Shown piece after piece: positions 1 to 9,096 of a DNA stretch of 10,584 nt. Source of the DNA: an uncultured Planctomycetaceae bacterium (GTDB taxonomy: Bacteria > Planctomycetota > Planctomycetia > Planctomycetales > Planctomycetaceae); the NCBI GenBank assembly GCA_903921605.1, contig CAIXQV010001129.1, positions 1 to 10,584 on the forward strand, given 5' to 3'. Numbering within the stretch: position 1 is the first letter of the stretch; every line of letters starts with the position of its first letter. The notes below the pieces were generated by a model, which saw nothing but the letters and a program-made list of their open reading frames with translations, had not been told where the DNA came from and did no database searches. Made by a program: the position numbers and the translations under genes.

Positions 1-845
1 AAACTCTTCAACAGCACACTCTGAAATCGATAAGGGTTCGACACCATTGCGATCTTTCGTTGCGGGCGAGTTCCCGCGAGAGATCGATAGGCTCGGCGAT
101 CACTGCGATCCAGTCTCTGCGCCATCGCGGGCACCATGCTGATTCCATGATTCAGAGAAACCAATTCCTGAACCGTCGCAAGTTGGCTCGTGCGTTCCAC
201 GGACACCGGATGAAAAGATTTCTGGCGGCAAAAGGATACGATGTTGTCCGACAAGCAATGCGCTTCTCCCAGTAGTACGAACGGCAACGATTCGATATCG
301 GTCAGACGAATCTGTTTCTTCGCGGTGAGCGGATGATCGACGGACATCAGCAGCAATAGCTCTTCCTCAAAGAGTTCTTCAATCTCAAGATACTGTGCTT
401 CAATTGGCAGAGAAAGAATTGCAACGTCAACGGCTCCGTCCGTCAGTGCGCGAATCAGATTGTCGGTGGTATCTTCCTGAACGATCACCGTCGCTTTTGG
501 ATAAGCCTTGCCAAAAGTTTGCAGGACCCGAGGAAGAAAATAGGGAGCAATCGTGGGAATTGCCGCCACACGAATTCGTCCTGTTTGACCATCGTCCGTG
601 ATCTCTGCTTTCGTGTCTTCGATCAGAGTCAGGATCTGCTTCGCTCGAGACTGCAGCAGATCGCCCGCTTCCGTCAGCACAAGCTTGCGTGTCTGGCGCT
701 CGAACATTGGCTGCTCAAGTTCCTCCTCCAGTTTCTGAATCGAGCGACTCAGTGCCGGCTGAGAAATTTTGAGGTCCTCAGCCGCTCGCGTGAAATTTCC
801 GTGCTCTGCAATCTTCAGAAAATACCGCAATTGATCAAGTTCCAT
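1..845 (-). CDS. oxyR: OxyR-type LysR-family peroxide-sensing regulator (3' end outside window)
   Basis: Transcriptional regulator that senses hydrogen peroxide by forming a disulfide and then activates peroxide-defence genes. Translation of the complementary strand from an ATG at 845 gives 281 codons with no stop before the window edge; OxyR proteins are usually about 300-310 residues, so roughly 20-30 are missing. Residues 1-60 form the winged helix-turn-helix ([15 protein letters not shown], then [17 protein letters not shown]). The decisive signal is in the effector domain: [14 protein letters not shown] has Cys197 and Cys206 nine residues apart, matching C199 and C208 of E. coli OxyR in the same GHCL-type context. 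The start is supported by GGAGG eight to nine bases upstream. It is divergent from katG, the classic OxyR target, 191 bp away. The family is clear. The OxyR assignment rests on the cysteine pair plus the neighbour. Confidence 0.92.
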   Translation of the reverse strand, partial: MELDQLRYFLKIAEHGNFTRAAEDLKISQPALSRSIQKLEEELEQPMFERQTRKLVLTEAGDLLQSRAKQILTLIEDTKAEITDDGQTGRIRVAAIPTIAPYFLPRVLQTFGKAYPKATVIVQEDTTDNLIRALTDGAVDVAILSLPIEAQYLEIEELFEEELLLLMSVDHPLTAKKQIRLTDIESLPFVLLGEAHCLSDNIVSFCRQKSFHPVSVERTSQLATVQELVSLNHGISMVPAMAQRLDRSDRRAYRSLAGTRPQRKIAMVSNPYRFQSVLLKS

Positions 846-884
846 GACATCCTTCCTCCCGGCATACGGCCCTGAATATATCGG

Positions 885-913
885 AATATAGAGGCTATTT
901 GACTATGCATCAA
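885..913 (-). promoter_or_regulatory. Predicted sigma-70-type promoter of oxyR
   Basis: On the minus strand a -35 box TTGATG (908-913) and a -10 box TATATT (885-890) are separated by exactly 17 bases. Transcription would start near 878, giving a leader of about 30 bases before the oxyR ATG at 845. The -35 box overlaps two ATGCAT repeats, so a protein bound there would block this promoter, which fits the negative autoregulation usual for LysR-type genes. Predicted from sequence only. Confidence 0.6.
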
Positions 914-941
914 ATGCATGGAGTATATCCAAAGAATGCAT
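888..941. promoter_or_regulatory. Candidate OxyR operator in the oxyR-katG spacer (three ATGCAT repeats)
   Basis: ATGCAT, itself a palindrome, occurs at 905-910, 914-919 and 936-941; the outer copies start 31 bases apart, close to three helical turns. Just left of them is the dyad ATAGAGGCTAT (888-898). LysR regulators bind dyads of this kind between divergent genes, so this is the best operator candidate for both oxyR repression and katG activation. It does not match the E. coli OxyR consensus (ATAG, seven bases, CTAT). A weak katG -10 candidate GATAAT follows at 945-950, with no good -35 in front of it, as expected for an activator-dependent promoter. Confidence 0.45.
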
Positions 942-949
942 TGGGATAA

Positions 950-3412
<2,463 letters not shown>

Positions 3413-3440
3413 GGTTGATGACTGAAGTGATCGTTACGAA

Positions 3441-3470
3441 AGACCGCTGGACTTCCAGGGTTCAGCGGTC
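3441..3470 (+). terminator. Hairpin after katG, probable terminator
   Basis: GACCGCTG (3442-3449) pairs perfectly with CAGCGGTC (3463-3470), and the stem can extend inwards by about four more pairs including G-T wobbles. It begins 29 bases after the katG stop. No T run follows, so it is not a textbook intrinsic terminator; it may act as a 3' stabilising structure or work with Rho. Confidence 0.5.
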
Positions 3471-3692
3471 GGCTATCGGTAAAACGAGACTGTCGTTCTG
3501 ATCGCCCACACAATTTGCGAGAGTATGGAATTGCGTTTGGGACCGGCGCTATTTGGCACCGAGTTTTGGAAGAGCAATAAGGACAGGCCACTTCGGTCAG
3601 TCACGAGCTACTGACAATCGAGTCGACAGATCAATAATCATGTCTCCCTCAGCTCTTTTCGCATCTGAATTCAATCGCGCTGTCAGGTCACA

Positions 3693-3729
3693 AAATCACC
3701 CCGTGCGTTGAAGCAACAACGGGGTGTTT
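3693..3729. terminator. Terminator-like hairpin, usable in both directions
   Basis: CACCCCGT (3697-3704) pairs with ACGGGGTG (3719-3726), and an inner GTTG/CAAC stem (3707-3710, 3714-3717) closes a three-base loop. TTT follows on the plus strand, and the AAAAT on the left gives ATTTT on the minus strand. This is the best intrinsic-terminator shape in the spacer. It stands alone about 280 bases after katG, so it may mark the end of a longer katG transcript or the edge of a lost gene. Confidence 0.5.
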
Positions 3730-3930
3730 CATCGTGCAAGAGGCCTGACGTTTTCCGGTTCGGGCGACATCTACTGAGCGAGTCACGGAGGTTGGTGGGC
3801 AACGGGGAACGTGTGCCGGAAATGTACTGCATTGGCTCGTCACGGCTTTGGATCCTTTCAAAATGATCCTTCCGGGTGATATTCCCCACTAATTTTCCCG
3901 CTGCTGCGATATGCAGACCGTTACCGAAAA

Positions 3931-3953
3931 AGGGCATTTGACGTTGATGCCCT
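3931..3953. promoter_or_regulatory. Perfect dyad containing a -35-like box upstream of the sensor kinase
   Basis: AGGGCAT (3931-3937) and ATGCCCT (3947-3953) are perfect inverted copies around a nine-base centre that begins with TTGACG (3938-3943), one base from the sigma-70 -35 consensus. The kinase start is 63 bases downstream. A possible -10 (TATGGT at 3959-3964) is spaced 15 bases away, shorter than ideal. It could be an operator over the kinase promoter, or a leader hairpin if transcription starts further up. Confidence 0.35.
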
Positions 3954-4016
3954 GCAAATATGGTCGACGGACCAGAAACAATGCGAGGATGATGGGTCGT
4001 TCAAACCTGGCAGACT

Positions 4017-5615
4017 ATGTTACAGCATGTCGACTACCAGGGTAGGCCATATTCCCATGCGAGTTTTCAAATGCCACGGGCCCCACTTCCACCATGCGAA
4101 GAATCGCGTCTGCGTACGCTGAATGAATGTCACGTTCTGGACACTGAGCCCGAAGATGTCTTCGACGATATCACTTCGCTGGCAGCCCAACTGTGCGAAG
4201 CTTCAATGGCTTTTGTCAGTCTCGTAGATACCGCGCGACTGTGGTTCAAGTCTGCTTTCGGTTCCGGCGTGAGAGACATCGACCGCGACGTCGCATTTTG
4301 TTCGCACACTATTCTTTCCAGAGAGCCTTTCATTGTCACTGATGCGCTGACGGACCCTCGAACCTGCGACAATGTGATGGTCCTCGGTCCGCCATTTCTT
4401 CGATTCTATGCTGGTATTCCTCTGATCATGTCCGACGGGCACGCTATGGGGACTTTATGCGTGCTTGACACAACTCCTCGAGACTTTACTTCGCGGCAAC
4501 TGTCAAACCTGAAGACCCTCGCAGGACAAGTGATAACTCAACTTGAGTTGCGTCGCGCGAACTGGCAGATCGCTCAAAGTCATTCAGACGCATTGGCAAT
4601 GGCATCGCGTCTGGAGAGAATAACGTCACAGATTCCGGGATTTGTCTACCAGTTTGAGTTAAGGCCTGATGGCACATACGGCTTGCCCTATGCCAGCGAC
4701 AAAATTCAACAGATTTATCAGTTGTCTCCAGAGGATGTACGGTCTGATGCGTCTGCAATATTTGCGGCAATTCATCCGGATGATATCGGCCGCGTTACAG
4801 AGTCTATGCAGACTTCGACAGCAACGTTGTCACATTGGCAACAGGAATTTCGTGTGCTCGCGGCGGACGGCAAAGTTCGCTGGCTGAGCAGCAGAGCAAA
4901 TCCAAGCCTTCGCTCTGATGGTACGGTCCTGTGGAATGGGTTTACTTCGGATGTAACGGAGCAGCGTCTGGAACAGGAAAGGTCGATGCAAATTCGAACG
5001 CAGATGAATGCTGTCGTTCAGGCATCAACGCACGTCAGTATTATTGCGACGGACTTACAGGGAATCATTACTGTCTGGAACGCAGGTGCAGAGAGAATGA
5101 CTGGCTATTCAGCCGGTGAAATGATCGGAGTGCAGACTTCCCGGATTCTACATCTGGATTCAGAGATTGAAGTGAATCGACAGCGACTTCAGAAGCTCTA
5201 TGGCACCGAGATCAATGCTGCTGAAGTACTTGTCGATGAAGTGCAGCGTGGAGGTTTCAGCGAAAACGACTGGACGTGGATCCGCAAAGATGGTTCGCAC
5301 TTCAGCGTTCACCTGGTGCTGATGTCCATTCGAGATGATGCCGGGGAAATCACAGGTTTTGTCGGGGTCGCAACGGACGTTACCGAAGTTCATCGAGTGC
5401 AGAGCCATTTGCGGCAGGAACGCGAACGACTCGAAATGGCGTTGTCCGGAGGTGAACTTGGAACGTGGGATTGGAATCTGCAGACGAATAAAGAAACGTG
5501 GGATCAGCAGTTCTGCCAATTGCTGGGCGAAGATTACCCACCTGTACATATGGGTGTTGACAGTTTTTTTCCCGGATTCACCCTGACGACATCGGATCCG
5601 CGCGCCGAAATTTAA
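4017..5615 (+). CDS. Sensor half of a hybrid histidine kinase (GAF-PAS-PAS-partial PAS), frame ends at a T7 run
   Basis: Input part of a soluble multi-domain sensor kinase; no signal peptide or membrane segment is seen, so it should be cytoplasmic. In order: a GAF domain at about 47-185 (LDTEPEDVFDDITSLAAQLC, FYAGIPL, MGTLCVLD), a PAS-3 type domain at 205-320 (IHPDDI, FRVLAADGKVRWLSS), a PAS/PAC at 328-458 (IIATDLQGIITVWNAGAERM, GFVGVATDVTE), and the first half of a third PAS from about 469 (GTWDWNL). After Phe518 the frame reads 14 foreign residues and stops at 5613-5615, in the middle of the PAS fold. The sequence that belongs next (SRIHPDDIG) continues in the -1 frame. The ATG at 4017 is the first start after an in-frame stop at 3990 and lacks a clear ribosome site. 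The ligand is unknown. Confidence 0.85.
   Translation: MLQHVDYQGRPYSHASFQMPRAPLPPCEESRLRTLNECHVLDTEPEDVFDDITSLAAQLCEASMAFVSLVDTARLWFKSAFGSGVRDIDRDVAFCSHTILSREPFIVTDALTDPRTCDNVMVLGPPFLRFYAGIPLIMSDGHAMGTLCVLDTTPRDFTSRQLSNLKTLAGQVITQLELRRANWQIAQSHSDALAMASRLERITSQIPGFVYQFELRPDGTYGLPYASDKIQQIYQLSPEDVRSDASAIFAAIHPDDIGRVTESMQTSTATLSHWQQEFRVLAADGKVRWLSSRANPSLRSDGTVLWNGFTSDVTEQRLEQERSMQIRTQMNAVVQASTHVSIIATDLQGIITVWNAGAERMTGYSAGEMIGVQTSRILHLDSEIEVNRQRLQKLYGTEINAAEVLVDEVQRGGFSENDWTWIRKDGSHFSVHLVLMSIRDDAGEITGFVGVATDVTEVHRVQSHLRQERERLEMALSGGELGTWDWNLQTNKETWDQQFCQLLGEDYPPVHMGVDSFFPGFTLTTSDPRAEI
5564..5570 (+). other. Seven-T run at the frame switch inside the kinase gene (candidate -1 slippery site)
   Basis: In the upstream frame this reads AGT TTT TTT CCC. 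T TTT TTT fits the X-XXY-YYZ pattern for -1 slippage, and one step back gives TTT TCC CGG ATT CAC, resuming SRIHPDD of the PAS-3 fold. An eighth T in the DNA would do the same. Weak pairing of CGGAT (5573-5577) with ATCCG (5596-5600) lies just downstream, not a strong stimulator. Sequencing or assembly error in the homopolymer is a serious alternative. Confidence 0.55.
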
Positions 5616-5719
5616 CTCGACATGTTTCCGATCCCAGTGAGAGTTCGTTCTACGAAGCGGAATTTCGAGTCAGGCAGAAGACTGGTGGCTGGCGATGGGT
5701 TCAGGCTCGCGGACGCCTC

Positions 5720-7417
5720 ATGCAGTACGACGAGAATTCTATTCCGCTGCGAATGCTGGGGACTCTGGCCGATATCTCTGTCAGGAAGAAATATGAAGAA
5801 GAGATGGTGAAAGCTCGTCTTCAGGCTGATGCTGCCAATCAGGCCAAGAGTCAGTTTCTGGCCAATATGAGCCACGAAATTCGGACGCCGCTAACGTCAA
5901 TCCTCGGATATTCGGAACTGCTCTCAGCCCCTGGTTTGTCAGAGCAGGATATCGCTCACGATGTTGAGATCATCAAGAGGGCAGGCAACCATCTGCTTTC
6001 GATCATTAATGATGTTCTGGATCTGTCGAAGATTGAAGCTGGGCGCATGCGGCTTGAAAACGTCTTAATGTCTCCGGTAGACGTGGTACGTGATGTCGTG
6101 AGTGTTCTGGCGCCCGGAGCGAAAGCAAAAGGCCTGAGCTTCATCGCGAAAACCTTTGGACTGATTCCCGAGCAAATTGTTTCGGACACCGTCATCGTGC
6201 GGCAAATACTGATGAACCTGCTGGGGAACGCGATCAAGTTCACTGAATTCGGCGATGTCTGGCTGACGGTCCGTTTTCTGCCGGCTGGGGCAGATTCGTT
6301 TGATCGGATGGTCTTCGAAGTGTCTGACACCGGCATCGGCATGACGCAGGAACAGTGCAACAACCTGTTCACGCCATTCATGCAGGCAGATACTTCGATG
6401 ACTCGACGTTTTGGTGGTACTGGACTGGGATTAACGATTTCTCGCCGAAAGGCGGAGTTGCTGGGTGGCAGGATTGACGTTGAGTCGCAGCTTGGGGTCG
6501 GCAGTAATTTTCGACTGACTATTGCGACAGGGGCAATACGTGACGTTCGCATGCTCAGCTCCGTATCCCTGATGGAAGTTCCGCGACCGCGAGCTTCTGC
6601 AACTCAGGGACGAAAGATTGAAGGGCGAATCCTTCTTGCCGAAGACAATCCTGTCAATCAGTTTCTGTTCGCAACGATTTTGAAGACTGCGGGAGCCCAG
6701 GTGGATACCGTGGAAAACGGATTGGATGCCCTGGTCAAAGTCGAGGCGGAACAGAATTCATCTGCCACCGATAGTCGAGGCTATGACCTTATTCTCATGG
6801 ACATGCAGATGCCGGTCCTTGACGGTTACGCGGCAACAAGTCGTCTTAGAGAGTCAGGTTTCACGAAGCCGATTCTGGCACTCACAGCGCATGCCCTGAT
6901 GGAAGATCGGAAACTCTGTTGCGCGGCAGGCTGTGATGACTTCGTTTCGAAACCCGTTGAAAAGGATATGCTCATTCAGATTGTTGGAGAGTGGCTCAAC
7001 AAAGGTAAGGGACTAACGTCGGCAGCCGTTGAGGTTTCCGAACAGGCCCCGTCAAATGCACAGAAAATCGATCTGACCGCCTTGGTGAGTTCAGTAAATG
7101 GTGATCTCGGCATCCTGAGAAATCTGACAACTTTGCTGCAATCGAATTCATCTCACCTGATTGCTGAGATGCATAGAGCCATGGATTCAGGAAATCTCTT
7201 GCAGACTCAACAGCTTGCTCATTCATTGAAGGGAACCGTTAGCTCCTTTATGGTTGACCGACCCTTCGCAACCGCCACTGCCATTGAAGCTCTGGCACGA
7301 GCCGGCAATATCACCGAAGCACGGATTCAATTGGAATCGTTATCGCTGGAGGTCTCAGCCTTGCTTGAGGAATTGAAACTATTGCAGGGACGAGAGCTCA
7401 CAAATTCACCACGCTGA
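5720..7417 (+). CDS. Kinase half of the hybrid histidine kinase (end of PAS, HisKA, HATPase, REC, HPt)
   Basis: Autokinase and phosphorelay part of the same protein. The frame is open from 5570 and encodes the rest of the third PAS domain (FYEAEFRVRQKTGGWRWVQ), but the first ATG is at 5720 and has no ribosome site, so translation probably needs the upstream frame. In fused numbering (1133 residues) the HisKA phospho-acceptor is His620 in MSHEIRTPL. The ATPase has the N box (Asn738 in NAIKFT), G1 box Asp771 (SDTGIG), F box (LFTPF) and G2 box (GGTGLGL). The receiver domain (about 872-995) has Glu876-Asp877, phospho-acceptor Asp929 in LILMDMQMPVLDG and Lys979. The HPt domain carries His1069 in AHSLKGTVSSF. 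All catalytic residues are intact, which argues against long-standing decay. This is a four-step His-Asp-His relay; the final response regulator is not in the window. Confidence 0.88.
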   Translation: MQYDENSIPLRMLGTLADISVRKKYEEEMVKARLQADAANQAKSQFLANMSHEIRTPLTSILGYSELLSAPGLSEQDIAHDVEIIKRAGNHLLSIINDVLDLSKIEAGRMRLENVLMSPVDVVRDVVSVLAPGAKAKGLSFIAKTFGLIPEQIVSDTVIVRQILMNLLGNAIKFTEFGDVWLTVRFLPAGADSFDRMVFEVSDTGIGMTQEQCNNLFTPFMQADTSMTRRFGGTGLGLTISRRKAELLGGRIDVESQLGVGSNFRLTIATGAIRDVRMLSSVSLMEVPRPRASATQGRKIEGRILLAEDNPVNQFLFATILKTAGAQVDTVENGLDALVKVEAEQNSSATDSRGYDLILMDMQMPVLDGYAATSRLRESGFTKPILALTAHALMEDRKLCCAAGCDDFVSKPVEKDMLIQIVGEWLNKGKGLTSAAVEVSEQAPSNAQKIDLTALVSSVNGDLGILRNLTTLLQSNSSHLIAEMHRAMDSGNLLQTQQLAHSLKGTVSSFMVDRPFATATAIEALARAGNITEARIQLESLSLEVSALLEELKLLQGRELTNSPR

Positions 7418-7436
7418 CCGAGATACATCTGAGATT

Positions 7437-7499
7437 TTAGTATCCGTCTATGGGAGGAGCAGCGCCGTTGGCCTTGCCCTTCTGTGTCTTTAAGTGCAT
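7437..7499 (-). CDS. Possible 20-residue small ORF
   Basis: An ATG at 7499 starts one base after the stop of the gene remnant upstream on the same strand and gives 20 residues, ending KGKANGAAPPIDGY before TAA. It has no separate ribosome site, but could be translated by re-initiation. It is too short to judge by composition, and nothing proves that it is expressed. It may instead be the tail of an older gene or part of a repeated sequence. Confidence 0.2.
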   Translation of the reverse strand: MHLKTQKGKANGAAPPIDGY

Positions 7500-7500
7500 T

Positions 7501-7705
7501 TCAGTTTGCTGACTGCCAGCTTCCTAAGTGATCGACTTTTTCGAGCAGTCCAGCCAAAGTGTTTATGTTGACCTTGAATCCGTTGGGTGCAGAATCGCAG
7601 ACCAGAAACCCATAACGCGACCCCAACAGATCTGCATATTCCTTATGACAAGTGCTGAAACGGTCGGGAGGTTGCAGAGCGAGAATGATCCCCGTGGAGC
7701 GTAAT
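7501..7705 (-). pseudogene. 5'-truncated remnant of an unrecognised gene
   Basis: The minus strand is open from the element boundary at about 7705 to a TGA at 7501-7503. It reads about 68 residues that look like real protein: STGIILALQPPDRF, then EYADLLGSRYGFLVCDSAP, then GLLEKVDHLGSW. No in-frame ATG with a ribosome site exists near its beginning, and upstream the frame runs into the inverted repeat and 3' end of the transposase gene. The simplest reading is that the C-terminal part of a gene survives where the mobile element joined. Its position after a toxin/immunity pair suggests an orphan immunity or toxin-cassette gene, but no family is recognised. It could also be chance. Confidence 0.4.
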
Positions 7706-7718
7706 GGGGCCAGCCGCC
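7694..7718. repeat. Left inverted repeat of the RAYT element
   Basis: GGGGCCAGCCGCC (7706-7718) matches the reverse complement of 9019-9031 at 12 of 13 bases. Outside this core the similarity continues weakly (GTGGAGCG here against GTAGAGAG at the other end) with one base of length difference. The repeat lies 64 bases beyond the transposase stop. Confidence 0.6.
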
Positions 7719-7781
7719 GATGCAGGCAAATCGAAACAAAAGACATGCACGAAACGCTAACACGCTGCTTTCTGCCAAACC

Positions 7782-8921
7782 TCAGCCGCCGGCAAACAGG
7801 CGTCTTGATGAGCTGATACTGATCGCGCGGTTGTGGCCACGGGAATCGGCGTGGGTAGACATAGACTTCGGTCGACCAACGGCCGAACGAAACCACTTGC
7901 GGAAATTCACCACGCACTCGACCCACAACTCCGCCGACACGCCCAGTCGCTCCATGATGGGCTCCAGATCGGCCGGCATTGAGCCTCGCTTATCAGTTCG
8001 CACCTGCCGAGCGGTCCAGTCCAACAAAGACAGGTACTCCTCAACCCCAAGCGGCAGAAACCCCCTGTTCGAGGCACGACGCTCCGTCTTCTTCGCTCTG
8101 ACCGCCTGACGCTTCGGCTCCAGAGGAACTGGAGACAACCAACCAGCCTTTGCACCGTGCTCCACCGCCGCGTCGAACTGACGACGCTCGGAAACCGGCA
8201 CTTCTTCGAGATCCGTGTTCGGCACTGCTTTTCCTGAACACTGAAGACTGGCAACAGAACACTCTGCTGCGGCTGTCTTCAGATCCCGCAGGCGGTCCTG
8301 AGCACTCGTGAAATCGCTGCCTTCCGGAGTTTTTGCAATGCCTGCTCGAATGGGATTCAAATCTACGTACTGCATGCACGCAAGAATCGCCGCGTCATCC
8401 AGAAGAACCTGGGCCTTGAAGCGACCTTCCCAGAACCGTCCGCTGCACTCATCCTGTTTGTTGGCTTCTTTCGCAATGCGTTCGGAAAGAAATCGCATAA
8501 ACCACGAGATGCTCGATAGCCGTTGTCGCTTTTCTTTCAGCCGCTTCTTGTCGTTGCGAATCTGGTTGAGTTCGAATTCTGTCGGTTCCGCCGGACTGCC
8601 GTCTTTGTTTTTTCGAACCGGGCAGAGCAACCACCATTTGAGAGCCACCTGATCGTCCGACCACGCCGCCACAAGATCGTGTCGGCTTCGAAGGATCGTG
8701 TGAAAGTGGTTACTCATGATCGCATAGCCGAGCACCTCGATACCCATGACTCCCGCGAGAAATTCCAGCCGATTGCGAATCAGTTCGCGGCGATGGTCAT
8801 AGTTTTTCCCGGTGAGTTCATCTTTCCCGCAAAGAAACGCCCGCCGCACACATCGATTGATGCAATGCACGACCTGAATCTCCCCATCCGCCAACACATC
8901 CCGCCGATTCGCCCGAGCCAT
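7782..8921 (-). CDS. REP-associated tyrosine transposase (Y1, HUH; IS200-like)
   Basis: Single-strand DNA endonuclease of the Y1 transposase superfamily, whose tyrosine attacks DNA at hairpin-marked ends. The ATG at 8921 is preceded by GAGGAGG with a seven-base gap, an excellent ribosome site; this gives 379 residues. The HUH metal-binding motif is His72-Phe73-His74 in YAIMSNHFHTIL, and the catalytic tyrosine is Tyr185 in CMQYVDLNPIRAG, the signature of RAYTs. Residues 1-200 are the catalytic domain. The rest is a long extension with a charged linker and a block at about 289-350 (EEYLSLLDWTARQVRTDKRG, LGVSAELWVECV) that I associate from memory with planctomycete transposases. Flanking 13-bp inverted repeats and a structured right end fit an element. 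All catalytic residues are present, so it may be functional. It could be a domesticated copy. Confidence 0.9.
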   Translation of the reverse strand: MARANRRDVLADGEIQVVHCINRCVRRAFLCGKDELTGKNYDHRRELIRNRLEFLAGVMGIEVLGYAIMSNHFHTILRSRHDLVAAWSDDQVALKWWLLCPVRKNKDGSPAEPTEFELNQIRNDKKRLKEKRQRLSSISWFMRFLSERIAKEANKQDECSGRFWEGRFKAQVLLDDAAILACMQYVDLNPIRAGIAKTPEGSDFTSAQDRLRDLKTAAAECSVASLQCSGKAVPNTDLEEVPVSERRQFDAAVEHGAKAGWLSPVPLEPKRQAVRAKKTERRASNRGFLPLGVEEYLSLLDWTARQVRTDKRGSMPADLEPIMERLGVSAELWVECVVNFRKWFRSAVGRPKSMSTHADSRGHNRAISISSSRRLFAGG

Positions 8922-8975
8922 CAACAAGCCTCCTCTTGAACTTTAAGCCCTGAATGCCCTCAAAACCTGCGTCAG

Positions 8976-9018
8976 CCTTGACCCAAGGTATCGATACGAC
9001 GAAACGAGGTCGATGATA
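8976..9018. repeat. Dyad-rich subterminal region in front of the transposase gene
   Basis: CCTTG (8976-8980) and CAAGG (8984-8988) form a hairpin with a three-base loop. Directly beside it CGAC (8997-9000) pairs with GTCG (9009-9012), flanked by TATC (8989-8992) and GATA (9015-9018), a second imperfect hairpin that includes the palindrome TATCGATA. Y1 enzymes recognise hairpins near element ends, so these are candidate recognition structures, ending just before the right inverted repeat. Confidence 0.4.
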
Positions 9019-9042
9019 GGTGGCTGGCCCCGTGCTCTCTAC
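9019..9042. repeat. Right inverted repeat of the RAYT element
   Basis: GGTGGCTGGCCCC (9019-9031) is the inverted partner of 7706-7718 with one mismatch. On the complementary strand it is preceded by GTAGAGAG. A GTAG tetranucleotide in front of a GC-rich core recalls the recognition tetranucleotide of bacterial REP sequences; this resemblance is only suggestive, since the core does not fold into a strong hairpin by itself. Confidence 0.6.
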
Positions 9043-9096
9043 TTTAATGGATAAGTACAATGTCCCCTTTTGTGATTCCCTGCGAATACACGTACG

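Larger units (their letters stand above)
3413..4016. other. Gene-free spacer between katG and the sensor kinase
   Basis: No convincing coding sequence is seen in these 604 bases. The longest open stretches are short minus-strand frames of 60 and 84 codons with no domain, no plausible ribosome site and low-complexity shadow-like translations. The spacer does hold three inverted repeats, listed separately: a hairpin just after katG, a terminator-like hairpin in the middle, and a dyad 63 bases before the kinase start. Confidence 0.6.
7694..9042 (-). mobile_element. RAYT-type single-gene mobile element of about 1.3 kb
   Basis: A single Y1 transposase gene is flanked by near-identical inverted repeats (7706-7718 and 9019-9031). 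Dyad structures lie just inside the right end, as in IS200/IS605-like and REP-associated systems. No target duplication is apparent, as expected for HUH single-strand transposition. The element separates a toxin/immunity pair from a truncated gene. The exact ends are uncertain, because RAYT genes are often domesticated and not part of a moving element; the repeats may be REP-like sequences and not true ends. Confidence 0.5.

Noticed and set aside
519..875. 118-codon plus-strand frame
   Set aside because: It is antisense to the OxyR gene, whose helix-turn-helix and cysteine motifs are clear.
888..906. Canonical E. coli-type OxyR site
   Set aside because: ATAG and CTAT occur, but with spacings of 3 and 11 bases, not 7, and without the second half-site.
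5956..6552. 198-codon minus-strand frame inside the kinase
   Set aside because: Shadow of the HATPase coding sequence on the other strand; Ser/Arg/Thr-rich with no domain.
7418..7436. Terminator between the converging kinase gene and gene remnant
   Set aside because: No inverted repeat or T run of useful strength was found there.
7720..8109. 129-codon plus-strand frame
   Set aside because: Antisense to the transposase C-terminus; no ribosome site or recognisable domain.
8922..8927. TTG at 8927 as the transposase start
   Set aside because: It would leave about one base after GAGGAGG; ATG at 8921 has the right gap.
8818..9060. 80-codon minus-strand frame across the right inverted repeat
   Set aside because: It runs through the inverted repeat, the hairpins and out of frame into the transposase start; more likely non-coding element sequence.
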